A stretch of DNA of 5,732 nt from an uncultured Robiginitomaculum sp. (GTDB lineage Bacteria; Pseudomonadota; Alphaproteobacteria; Caulobacterales; Maricaulaceae): NCBI GenBank assembly GCA_938003555.1, contig CALKXN010000263.1, positions 1 to 5,732 on the forward strand, written 5' to 3'. The notes beneath the pieces are model-generated. The model made no database searches, had not been told where the DNA came from, and saw only the letters and a list, made by a program, of their open reading frames with translations. The translations under genes and the position numbers were made by a program. This document shows positions 1 to 5,080 of this stretch, in pieces (position 1 is the first letter of the stretch; each line of letters starts with the position of its first letter).

Positions 1-1
1 A

Positions 2-148
2 TTAGATGGCAAAAAAGCATATGAAACTCGAGGTAAATGGGAAGTTAAAAACGATTTTATGGCAGGCCCTTTTATCAACTACACTGTAATCGATAAAAAG
101 AATAATCGTTTGGTAATTTTTGAAGGATTTACCCGGTTTCAGCTCTGA
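2..148 (+). CDS. C-terminal fragment, possibly of a DUF4837-family protein
   Basis: An open frame enters from the left edge and ends at a TGA at 146-148, giving 48 visible residues; the start lies outside the window. The fragment contains ETRGKWEVKNDFMAGPF, then a DKKNNR turn and a V-I-F-E-G-F strand, ending FTRFQL. From memory this resembles the end of DUF4837 proteins, which are mostly Bacteroidetes lipoproteins of unknown function, where a similar R-G-x-W-E-V...F-M-x-G-P-F stretch precedes an E-G-F strand. Members I recall continue some 20 residues beyond E-G-F, whereas this one stops after six, so it may be truncated or frameshifted. Such a protein would be unexpected in an alphaproteobacterium. 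The reading frame is convincing; the family call is tentative. No terminator hairpin is evident in 149-274. Confidence 0.5.
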   Translation, partial: LDGKKAYETRGKWEVKNDFMAGPFINYTVIDKKNNRLVIFEGFTRFQL

Positions 149-274
149 ACTTCTTTAAATCGCTCAACGTAAGGCATTCAGCCAAATTCCGACCTACAAA
201 ACACTTACCCCCTAATGCTTTTCGATTCCTAATTGTCCGAACAGGCACTCTGACCTTTAAGAAACAACAAATAA

Positions 275-613
275 TCAAAGGCCGAGGACACGTTGTTTTT
301 CGGGAATATTTACGACAAGCCCGTCATGTCTATTTTGGAGCTCGATCTGACATGACAGCCGAGATCTATGATCAACATTCTCCCCAAAATCCAACATAGA
401 GTCTTCCATTTCAGTCTTCGCTTCAAAGCTATCAACCCAAGAGTCTTCGATATAGACATGACAGGTCACACAGCAGCAGGCCCCAAAACACTTGGCTTCG
501 ATCTCGTAAATATTGGACTGAACCGCGACCTCCATGAGAGACATTCCCAGCTTAGCTTTCACCGTAACATTCTCGGCATTGCGGCGTTTAAAGTTAATAA
601 GAATATGTGTCAT
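275..613 (-). CDS. [2Fe-2S] ferredoxin, adrenodoxin/ISC type
   Basis: A 112-residue soluble electron carrier. The plant/vertebrate-type [2Fe-2S] ligand pattern is complete: C42, C48 and C51 (C-x5-C-x2-C, in KCFGACCCVTCHVYI) and C88 in RLSCQI. The acidic stretch around E68-D75 (EMEDSMLDF) matches the partner-docking helix of adrenodoxin-like ferredoxins, and the end (DGLVVNIPE) is typical of the family, as is the length. Such proteins pass single electrons from a ferredoxin reductase to cytochromes P450, Rieske oxygenases or the ISC cluster-assembly machinery; no partner gene lies nearby to choose among these. Position 47 is Cys, giving a C-C-C run, where relatives usually have Ser or Ala. It lies 32 bases downstream of the glutaredoxin gene on the same strand, so the two are probably co-transcribed. 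No strong ribosome-binding site precedes the ATG. Confidence 0.9.
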   Translation of the reverse strand: MTHILINFKRRNAENVTVKAKLGMSLMEVAVQSNIYEIEAKCFGACCCVTCHVYIEDSWVDSFEAKTEMEDSMLDFGENVDHRSRLSCQIELQNRHDGLVVNIPEKQRVLGL

Positions 614-645
614 AAATTGAGTGGTCTAAATGAGGCTAGATTCCC

Positions 646-1059
646 CTAAATTTGAAATTGACGCGGAGACGTCTCCTTACCGCAGCTCTTGACCTCATCC
701 TTTGTCACCAAGGTGAGGACAAGTTTTGGCTGAGTGTGATCTATATCCGTAGAAATGTTTTTATCTCTAAACACTGAACTCAACACATCTTTTTCATGCA
801 GGCTGCGAATATCATCGCTGCCGCCAAAATACGCCCCCTTCAGAAATATTTGAGGCAGCGTCTTAACGCCCGAATAAGTTTTTACGCCTTTGCGTACACC
901 TTCGGATTTCAATACATTTTCATATGTATATGCGACGCCATAATAGTCCAAAATATCTATTGCGCGAGACGAATATCCGCAGTTCGTATCGGTAGGTTCA
1001 CCTTTAATAAAAATGACAATGTCTTTGCGAGATACGGCTTTCTCGATATAATTTTGCAT
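646..1059 (-). CDS. Monothiol (CGYS) glutaredoxin with a C-terminal extension
   Basis: Residues 1-97 form a Grx4/GrxD-type monothiol glutaredoxin. K19 (FIKGEP), active-site C27 in CGYS, the T67-L68-P69 cis-proline loop and G79-G80-S81-D82 correspond to the glutathione-binding positions of the family. These proteins bind a glutathione-ligated [2Fe-2S] cluster and take part in cluster trafficking, often with BolA; redox catalysis is weak because there is only one active-site Cys. The usual family motif GGCD reads GGSD here. The family normally ends near residue 105-110, but this protein continues to 137 with a segment I do not recognise, which includes one more Cys (C126). The start is supported by AAGAGA just upstream. 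It is followed by the ferredoxin gene, so the pair looks like an Fe-S/redox unit. The sequence is divergent from typical alphaproteobacterial GrxD. Confidence 0.85.
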   Translation of the reverse strand: MQNYIEKAVSRKDIVIFIKGEPTDTNCGYSSRAIDILDYYGVAYTYENVLKSEGVRKGVKTYSGVKTLPQIFLKGAYFGGSDDIRSLHEKDVLSSVFRDKNISTDIDHTQPKLVLTLVTKDEVKSCGKETSPRQFQI

Positions 1060-1076
1060 ATTTAAATCTCTTATTG

Positions 1077-1091
1077 TATTTCAGGGAAATA
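1077..1091. repeat. 15-bp perfect inverted repeat upstream of the glutaredoxin gene
   Basis: TATTTC at 1077-1082 and GAAATA at 1086-1091 are exact reverse complements separated by AGG. The element lies 17 bases upstream of the glutaredoxin ATG, where a repressor or activator of the glutaredoxin-ferredoxin pair could bind. The arms are short and A+T-rich, so chance is possible. No promoter could be fixed relative to it. Confidence 0.35.
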
Positions 1092-1191
1092 GATGAACTG
1101 AGCTACGTTTTTAGATCTCGATTAGGCCTCCCCCCCTCAAATACAAATTTCAGTGCAGGTGAAGCGTTGATAAGCAAGTTCTCTGAGCCCC

Positions 1192-1866
1192 TTACCCCGC
1201 TTTGCGCTTCTCTCTGCGCGCATCAATGGCGTCGACGAAGTGGTGATTGACGTCGCGGTGTTCGCACTCATCTGCGCGCACGGCGATGATCACATCTGTA
1301 AGCCGCGCATCGGGGTTAAGTTGCCAATAGTCGATGGCAATTTGAGGCGCGGGGACATTTTCGTGCCGTCCGGCCTCAACTTCATTTAAATATTGAGTAT
1401 AGCTGATGACGGCTTCTTCTTCGAAATATCCGACCACGCGATGCGCTGTGCGCGGAGCAAAAAGATAGAGCCAGAAATAGGCATTATAAAACATTAACTG
1501 CGTCACCATAATGACGAAACGCTCAAAACCATTGGGCTGCGCGATTTCAATGAATGTCATTAAATGCATGCGCTCATTTTCTGCTTCATCAAGCAAGGTT
1601 CTGATCCAGCCTTCATCATCACTCATGCGGCGCAAAGAGGAGAGGTGAAGCCACAGTCCCCCGACCATGCCAGGCACAGCGGCGACAGTTTCTAGGACAA
1701 CCGCGCGGTGACCGTAACGTTTGGCAAAGAATTTGTCGGCAATGAAACGCAAGACCTTGGTAAAGGCCCGGGCAATCTTATCGCTCTTTGTGTTTGGCGT
1801 GATGTGGCGATCAATCTCCACATCCGTAAGGACTTTTCTAGGCGGCACTTTGGGGTGAGCAATCAT
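1192..1866 (-). CDS. aox: Alternative oxidase (cyanide-insensitive ubiquinol oxidase)
   Basis: A 224-residue di-iron ubiquinol:oxygen oxidoreductase that reduces O2 to water without pumping protons, bound to one leaflet of the inner membrane. All six iron ligands can be placed by family spacing: E59 (LET), E98 and H101 (NERMH), E149 (first Glu of FEEEA), E200 and H203 (RADECEH). The catalytic Tyr of E-E-E-A-x-x-S-Y is Y156, and IDYW (178-181) and HRDVNH (203-208) are also present. The N-terminus is short and lacks a transit peptide and the plant regulatory cysteines, as expected for a bacterial form. The residue before S155 is Ile, where plant enzymes have His. AGAGAGGA (1873-1880 complement) supports the start. 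It is the last gene of the operon, 17 bases after the globin gene. AOX resists NO and cyanide, which fits control by the adjacent NsrR. Confidence 0.95.
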   Translation of the reverse strand: MIAHPKVPPRKVLTDVEIDRHITPNTKSDKIARAFTKVLRFIADKFFAKRYGHRAVVLETVAAVPGMVGGLWLHLSSLRRMSDDEGWIRTLLDEAENERMHLMTFIEIAQPNGFERFVIMVTQLMFYNAYFWLYLFAPRTAHRVVGYFEEEAVISYTQYLNEVEAGRHENVPAPQIAIDYWQLNPDARLTDVIIAVRADECEHRDVNHHFVDAIDARREKRKAG

Positions 1867-1883
1867 GGTGTGTCCTCTCTGAG

Positions 1884-2321
1884 TTAAACTGAATTTTTAT
1901 GTCTAAGAATAGGAGAAAATTGCGCAAAGGGATTGGGCGTCGATAAATGGCTATCGTGATGAAATGCGAGGCCCATTTGAAAACTCTGTGCAATACGATT
2001 TGCCACTAGCATGATTTCGGCGCTTTGGGGTTGTGACAATGTATCATCTGCGGCGTCTTGGAACATGGCCAGCCAACGCGTGAAATGCTCCGGCGTAATA
2101 TTCGTTATCGCCAAATGCTTTTGCATCGGATTGCCCTCAAACCGTTTTGTCTTTAGAAATATGGAGCACCAGAAGGTTTCAATATGCAGAATATGTTTAT
2201 TCCATTTGGCGTCACTGTCGCCGATTTTCCCGATAAAAACCGGAGACAAAAATGGGTCACGGCGAATGCGTCCATAAAACAGCCGCACCAAGCGGCTTAT
2301 ATCGTGCTGCGTTAACGCCAT
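1884..2321 (-). CDS. Group III truncated haemoglobin
   Basis: A 145-residue haem protein of the trHbIII (Ctb-like) group, a cytoplasmic 2-over-2 globin. By alignment from memory with Campylobacter jejuni Ctb, the key residues are all kept: Y16 (B10) in LFYGR, H43 (E7) in WNKHI, proximal H69 (F8) in QKHLAI, and W83 (G8) in FTRWLAMF. The F-E-G-N-P-M stretch before the proximal His is typical. The C-terminal tail after about residue 120 is longer than in Ctb and polar. Group III globins bind O2 and NO, and Ctb is induced by nitrosative stress. The frame is open back to an ATG at 2366, but the globin begins at MALTQHDIS; the ATG at 2321 overlaps the stop of the small membrane gene as TAATG, so coupled translation is likely. 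It would need a reductase partner for turnover, and none is encoded here. Confidence 0.92.
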   Translation of the reverse strand: MALTQHDISRLVRLFYGRIRRDPFLSPVFIGKIGDSDAKWNKHILHIETFWCSIFLKTKRFEGNPMQKHLAITNITPEHFTRWLAMFQDAADDTLSQPQSAEIMLVANRIAQSFQMGLAFHHDSHLSTPNPFAQFSPILRHKNSV

Positions 2322-2488
2322 TACATCACGATAGGCAGCACGATGGCCGCGCCGACCATTCCCCACACGATCATATTGATCAAAGAGCGAAACACGCCGC
2401 CATCTTGTTCAAGGCTGACACCCGCCATAGACAAGGCCAGATTACCTGGAAACAGGAATATCGCCCCTATAGCTTTCAAGATTAACAT
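2321..2488 (-). CDS. Small two-helix membrane protein of unknown function
   Basis: A 55-residue open frame, first gene of the operon. It begins with ATG at 2486-2488, preceded by an excellent AGGAG site (2495-2499 complement) six bases away, and ends TAA overlapping the globin ATG by one base. Two hydrophobic segments are visible: about residues 5-24 (ILKAIGAIFLFPGNLALS region) and 36-55 (from LINMIVWG to the end), joined by a short polar loop, SLEQDGGVFR. The protein ends immediately after the second helix. I recognise no family. Being co-translated with a globin and AOX under NsrR, it could help anchor or modulate either one, or act in the NO-stressed membrane; this is inference only. The ribosome-binding site, the coupling and the fact that it fills the space to the promoter make it a real gene rather than chance. 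Confidence 0.8.
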   Translation of the reverse strand: MLILKAIGAIFLFPGNLALSMAGVSLEQDGGVFRSLINMIVWGMVGAAIVLPIVM

Positions 2489-2500
2489 ATCGCACTCCTA

Positions 2501-2523
2501 AATAAGTAAACTATTTGCGTATT
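2501..2523. promoter_or_regulatory. Putative NsrR operator, 23-bp imperfect palindrome
   Basis: The left arm AATAAGTAAAC (2501-2511) and right arm ATTTGCGTATT (2513-2523) flank a central T at 2512; 8 of 11 position pairs are complementary. The 11-1-11 architecture is that of known NsrR sites. The right arm read on the minus strand, AATACGCAAAT, shares 8 of 11 bases with the enterobacterial NsrR half-site AAGATGCATTT. It covers the predicted start point and the downstream edge of the -10 of the leftward operon, so binding would block initiation, and it overlaps the candidate -35 of nsrR. The assignment to NsrR rests on position and symmetry. Confidence 0.55.
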
Positions 2524-2543
2524 ATATAAAGAGGCGTTACAAG
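2515..2543 (+). promoter_or_regulatory. Candidate promoter of nsrR
   Basis: TTGCGT (2515-2520) and TACAAG (2538-2543) are separated by 17 bases, a moderate sigma-70 match. The start would be near 2550, leaving a short leader with the AAAAGGA ribosome-binding site at 2556-2562. The -35 lies within the palindrome, which would allow autoregulation. Confidence 0.35.
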
Positions 2544-2551
2544 AAGGTCAA
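2521..2551 (-). promoter_or_regulatory. Promoter of the small protein-globin-aox operon
   Basis: Read on the minus strand, TTGACC (2546-2551) is followed after 17 bases by TATATA (2523-2528); an overlapping TATAAT (2521-2526) gives 19-base spacing. Both match the sigma-70 consensus well. The start point would fall near 2513-2516, about 25 bases upstream of the small-protein ATG and inside the palindrome. Confidence 0.65.
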
Positions 2552-2568
2552 GATTAAAAGGACACAAC

Positions 2569-3015
2569 GTGAATTTAACGAAATTTTCCGACTACTCATT
2601 ACGCGTGCTCATTTATTTGGGCACAATGGATACCCCGAAAACAACAGCGCAAACCATTGCGCAGGCCTATGACATATCCTTTCATCATGTCGCCAAAGCC
2701 TGTCAGTGGCTGGTGCGCGAAGGCTATATCAAATCTGAGCGCGGGCGCGGCGGCGGTATATTTTTGGCCAAAGCGCCGAGCGTGATCAATATAGGCGATC
2801 TGGTCGAAAAGGCTGAAGCGGGAAGCGCGCTCGTAGAGTGTATGAAACCCTCGGGCGGGGCATGCTGCATTGCGCCGTCATGCGGACTGACCGGGGCCAT
2901 TGCGGCGGCGCAAGCGGCGTTCATGGCAACATTGCGCGGCTACACCCTTGCCGACATCATAACCAAACGCTCTGCGCTGCAACAGCTGCTAGGCAATATG
3001 GAGACCACATCATGA
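2569..3015 (+). CDS. nsrR: NsrR-type Rrf2 nitric-oxide-sensing repressor
   Basis: A 148-residue Rrf2-family regulator. The N-terminal winged helix-turn-helix spans about residues 1-70 (LTKFSDYSLR, the recognition helix near ISFHHVAK, and the wing ERGRGGG at 57-63). The cluster loop has C91, C99 and C105 (C-x7-C-x5-C; C100 is an additional Cys). D8 occupies the position of the Asp that is the fourth [4Fe-4S] ligand in Streptomyces NsrR. The YTLAD motif (124-129 region) is typical of NsrR. In known members NO nitrosylates the cluster and releases DNA, derepressing NO-defence genes; NsrR is known to control aox in Vibrio fischeri. The start is GTG, chosen because AAAAGGA lies six bases upstream and the family begins M-x-L-T-x-F. 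It is divergent from the small protein-globin-aox operon and overlaps the DUF1971 gene by four bases. IscR is less likely given the ligand spacing. Confidence 0.88.
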   Translation: MNLTKFSDYSLRVLIYLGTMDTPKTTAQTIAQAYDISFHHVAKACQWLVREGYIKSERGRGGGIFLAKAPSVINIGDLVEKAEAGSALVECMKPSGGACCIAPSCGLTGAIAAAQAAFMATLRGYTLADIITKRSALQQLLGNMETTS

Positions 3016-3299
3016 CTCAACTTCCCGATGGCGTAGAGCCCTATGCCCGCTCCCCATTATTTACGGCCAAAAGCGTTCCGCACAAATTACTCGCAACACA
3101 TGACCTAAAAGTCGGAACGTGGGGACGGCTGAATGTGACACAGGGCACAGTGAGATATTTCATCACAGGTCAGGACGAAAGCCATCTTATTACAGCGCCA
3201 CAGATTCACATTATCACGCCGCAAGAAAAGCATTATATTGAACCGTCCGATGACGCTGAATTTTTCATTGAGTTCTGCGCGCAAAAACGCGCCTCATAG
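3012..3299 (+). CDS. Stand-alone DUF1971 (TehB N-terminal-like) cupin-fold protein
   Basis: A 95-residue protein starting at an ATG that overlaps the nsrR stop as ATGA, so it is probably translationally coupled. The frame is open further upstream, but only through nsrR coding sequence. It begins LPDGVEPYARSPLF, then has TWGRLNVTQGTVRYFI and ends FFIEFC. This follows the DUF1971 pattern (L-P-x-G-V-x-x-Y-x-R-T-P-x-F, W-G-R...G-x-L-x-Y), a small beta domain also found fused to the front of some TehB tellurite-resistance methyltransferases. Here no methyltransferase is attached. The biochemical role is unknown to me. Candidate ligand residues include H30, H64, H74 and C89, but none is demonstrated. 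Co-expression with nsrR suggests a role in the NO response. It ends 15 bases from the convergent ubiE stop, with no clear terminator between them. Confidence 0.82.
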   Translation: MTQLPDGVEPYARSPLFTAKSVPHKLLATHDLKVGTWGRLNVTQGTVRYFITGQDESHLITAPQIHIITPQEKHYIEPSDDAEFFIEFCAQKRAS

Positions 3300-3314
3300 A
3301 TAAAACGCCCAGAG

Positions 3315-4112
3315 CTAGACTTTCCAGCCCTGATGCAAGGCCGCAACGCCGCCTGTATAGTCAGTCCAGCTGACGCGGCCAAATCCAGCCTCGCTCATCA
3401 TATCGGCAAATTTCTGCTGGCGCGGGAATTTGCGGATCGACTCGACAAGATATTGATAGCTGTCTTTATCACCCGCAATCACGCCGCCCATACGCGGGAT
3501 AACGTTAAAGCTATACATGTCGTAGATTTTGGAGAGCCATTCCGCCGGCGGGGTGGAGAACTCCAGACAGAAGAACCGTCCGCCAGGTTTTAGGACGCGG
3601 CGCATATCGCGCAGCGCCATATCGCGGTCGGTGACATTACGAATACCGAAAGCAATCGTGACCACATCAACACTATTATCAGGGAGCGGCAAGCTTTGAG
3701 CATCGCCCGTCACGCGGGTCAGGCGCAAGGGACGACCGCGATCATCGACATCTTTATCTTGTCCAGCCAAAAGCATTTCCGTGTTGATATCGCAGACAAT
3801 CGCGCTGGCCTGTTTTTCACTTGGCGTTTTACGGCGCATATTTGCCGCAGCGGCGCGCGCAAGGAAGCGGCGGGACAGATCACCCGTGCCGCCCGCCACA
3901 TCGAGCAAGGTTTCGCCCGGCTGCGGATTGACTCGCGCCATGGTCATATCTTTCCACACGCGGTGGATTCCAAAGCTCATCGCGTCATTCATGACATCAT
4001 AGCTACTGGCGACAGAATCAAACACGCCGCGCACGCGCGAGACCTTTTCATCCGTTGGGATTTGCTCGAACCCGAAATCGATTGTGTCTTCTGTCTTTGT
4101 ATTTTTTACCAT
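3315..4112 (-). CDS. ubiE: Ubiquinone/menaquinone biosynthesis C-methyltransferase
   Basis: A 265-residue class I SAM-dependent methyltransferase that C-methylates the benzoquinol ring in ubiquinone biosynthesis (and demethylmenaquinol where menaquinone is made). The first UbiE/COQ5 signature is exact at Y38-W53 (YDVMNDAMSFGIHRVW). SAM motif I is LLDVAGGTGD (69-78), the acidic residue is D108 in CDIN, GDAQSLP is at 136-142, AFGIRNV at 154-160, and the second signature RVLKPGG at 172-178. YLVESIRKFP (221-230) and the C-terminal TGGVAALHQGWKV also match. An insertion of about 10 residues (roughly 90-102) between motif I and D108 is seen in alphaproteobacterial forms. It is divergent from mutM with a 44-base gap. 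ubiB, which commonly follows ubiE in this group, is absent; the convergent DUF1971 gene lies there instead. Confidence 0.96.
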   Translation of the reverse strand: MVKNTKTEDTIDFGFEQIPTDEKVSRVRGVFDSVASSYDVMNDAMSFGIHRVWKDMTMARVNPQPGETLLDVAGGTGDLSRRFLARAAAANMRRKTPSEKQASAIVCDINTEMLLAGQDKDVDDRGRPLRLTRVTGDAQSLPLPDNSVDVVTIAFGIRNVTDRDMALRDMRRVLKPGGRFFCLEFSTPPAEWLSKIYDMYSFNVIPRMGGVIAGDKDSYQYLVESIRKFPRQQKFADMMSEAGFGRVSWTDYTGGVAALHQGWKV

Positions 4113-4156
4113 ACAGCCTATCTAAGGCCTTCGACTTCATCTGACTAGAGGACAAT

Positions 4157-5008
4157 ATGCCCGAACTTCCCGAAGTTGAAACCGTCCGCGCGGGCTTATC
4201 CCCGCATATGGAAGGCGCGCGATTTGAGCGCGTCACGCTGGGTCGCCCCGATTTACGCTTTCCCTTTGCCGAGAATTTTGCGGGGCGTCTTGAAGGCGCG
4301 ACGCTGACCCGTTTATCGCGGCGCGCTAAGTTCTTAATGGCGGAGCTATCGTCGGGTGAAACGCTGATTATGCATCTGGGCATGAGCGGGCGGTTTACGA
4401 TTGATGAAGGCGGGGCCGCCTTGACGCCCGGCGAATTTACGCACCCCCAAGCTACGAACCCCAAACACGATCACGTTATATTCGACATGAGTCGCGGCGC
4501 GAGAGTGGTCTTTAATGATCCGCGCCGTTTCGGCTTTATGGAATTATTCGCCAAAGGCGAAGCCATAGAGCGCCTCGCCCATCTCGGCCCAGAGCCGCTA
4601 TCCAATGAATTTAACGGCCCTGCCCTGCGCGCAGCGTTTAAAGGCAAGAAGAGTAAAGTGAAGTCCGCCCTGCTCGATCAACGCAATGTGTCAGGCCTTG
4701 GCAATATATATGTCTGCGAAGCGCTTTATCGCGCGGGCATATCGCCCACGCGCGCGGCGGGGCGCCTATCCGTGGCCGAGAGCGAGACGCTCGCGGGGCA
4801 TATCAAAGTCATACTGCGCGAAGCCATTGCTTCGGGCGGATCGACTTTGCGTGATTTCGCGGGCGCGTCCGGCGAATTGGGCTATTTTCAACATAGCTTT
4901 GATGTCTATGGCCGCGAAGGCGAGCCGTGCAACAACTGCGCCGCGCCCATAACACGCCTGGTCCAATCCGCGCGCAGCACATTTTATTGTAAGACCTGTC
5001 AAGGGTAA
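4157..5008 (+). CDS. mutM: Formamidopyrimidine-DNA glycosylase (Fpg/MutM)
   Basis: A 283-residue bifunctional base-excision-repair enzyme that removes 8-oxoguanine and formamidopyrimidines and cuts the abasic strand by beta,delta-elimination. The N-terminus MPELPEVETVR gives catalytic P2 and E3 (P1/E2 after Met removal). K58 in RRAKF corresponds to E. coli K57, HLGMSGRF (73-80) carries the void-filling Met, and DPRRFG is at 121-126. The helix-two-turn-helix contains GLGNIY (180-185). The C-terminal zinc finger is complete, with C258, C261, C278 and C281, and R273 in the finger corresponds to the DNA-contacting Arg of Fpg. Length is normal for the family. AGAGGA at 4147-4152 supports the start. 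It is divergent from ubiE; no promoter in the 44-base gap stands out. A minus-strand frame over its 5' part is a shadow. Confidence 0.97.
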   Translation: MPELPEVETVRAGLSPHMEGARFERVTLGRPDLRFPFAENFAGRLEGATLTRLSRRAKFLMAELSSGETLIMHLGMSGRFTIDEGGAALTPGEFTHPQATNPKHDHVIFDMSRGARVVFNDPRRFGFMELFAKGEAIERLAHLGPEPLSNEFNGPALRAAFKGKKSKVKSALLDQRNVSGLGNIYVCEALYRAGISPTRAAGRLSVAESETLAGHIKVILREAIASGGSTLRDFAGASGELGYFQHSFDVYGREGEPCNNCAAPITRLVQSARSTFYCKTCQG

Positions 5009-5041
5009 GCTTTGACATCCTAAGGCGTGACAAGCTTGCTT

Positions 5042-5069
5042 TGCCCCGCTATGAGGCGCAAAATTTTTT
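5042..5069 (+). terminator. Weak candidate terminator after mutM
   Basis: TGCCCCGC (5042-5049) can pair with GAGGCGCA (5053-5060) at 6 of 8 positions around a TAT loop, followed closely by a T6 tract at 5064-5069. Two internal mismatches make the stem poor. It sits in the leader of the next gene, so it could instead be a leader structure or chance. Confidence 0.28.
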
Positions 5070-5080
5070 GAGAGAGAATT

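Noticed and set aside
368..649. Plus-strand open frame over the ferredoxin gene
   Set aside because: It is antisense to a ferredoxin with a complete ligand set and has no recognisable domain or ribosome-binding site.
1073..1078. TACAAT (minus strand) as a -10 for the glutaredoxin gene
   Set aside because: The start would leave only about seven bases before the ATG, excluding the ribosome-binding site, and no -35 is present.
2322..2366. Extended globin start at ATG 2366
   Set aside because: The extra 15 residues do not fit the globin and fall inside the small membrane gene; the ATG at 2321 in the TAATG junction is the natural start.
2376..2383. TTGATCAA, an FNR-like palindrome
   Set aside because: It lacks the four-base spacer of an FNR site and is inside the small membrane gene.
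2838..3011. Upstream extension of the DUF1971 frame
   Set aside because: It lies entirely within nsrR coding sequence in another frame, and the family begins at the LPDGVEPY segment after the ATG at 3012.
3277..3292. GCGCG...CGCGC hairpin at the end of the DUF1971 gene
   Set aside because: It is inside coding sequence with no T tract after it on either strand, so it is not a convincing terminator.
3696..4148. Plus-strand open frame over ubiE
   Set aside because: It is antisense to an unambiguous UbiE and shows no family features.
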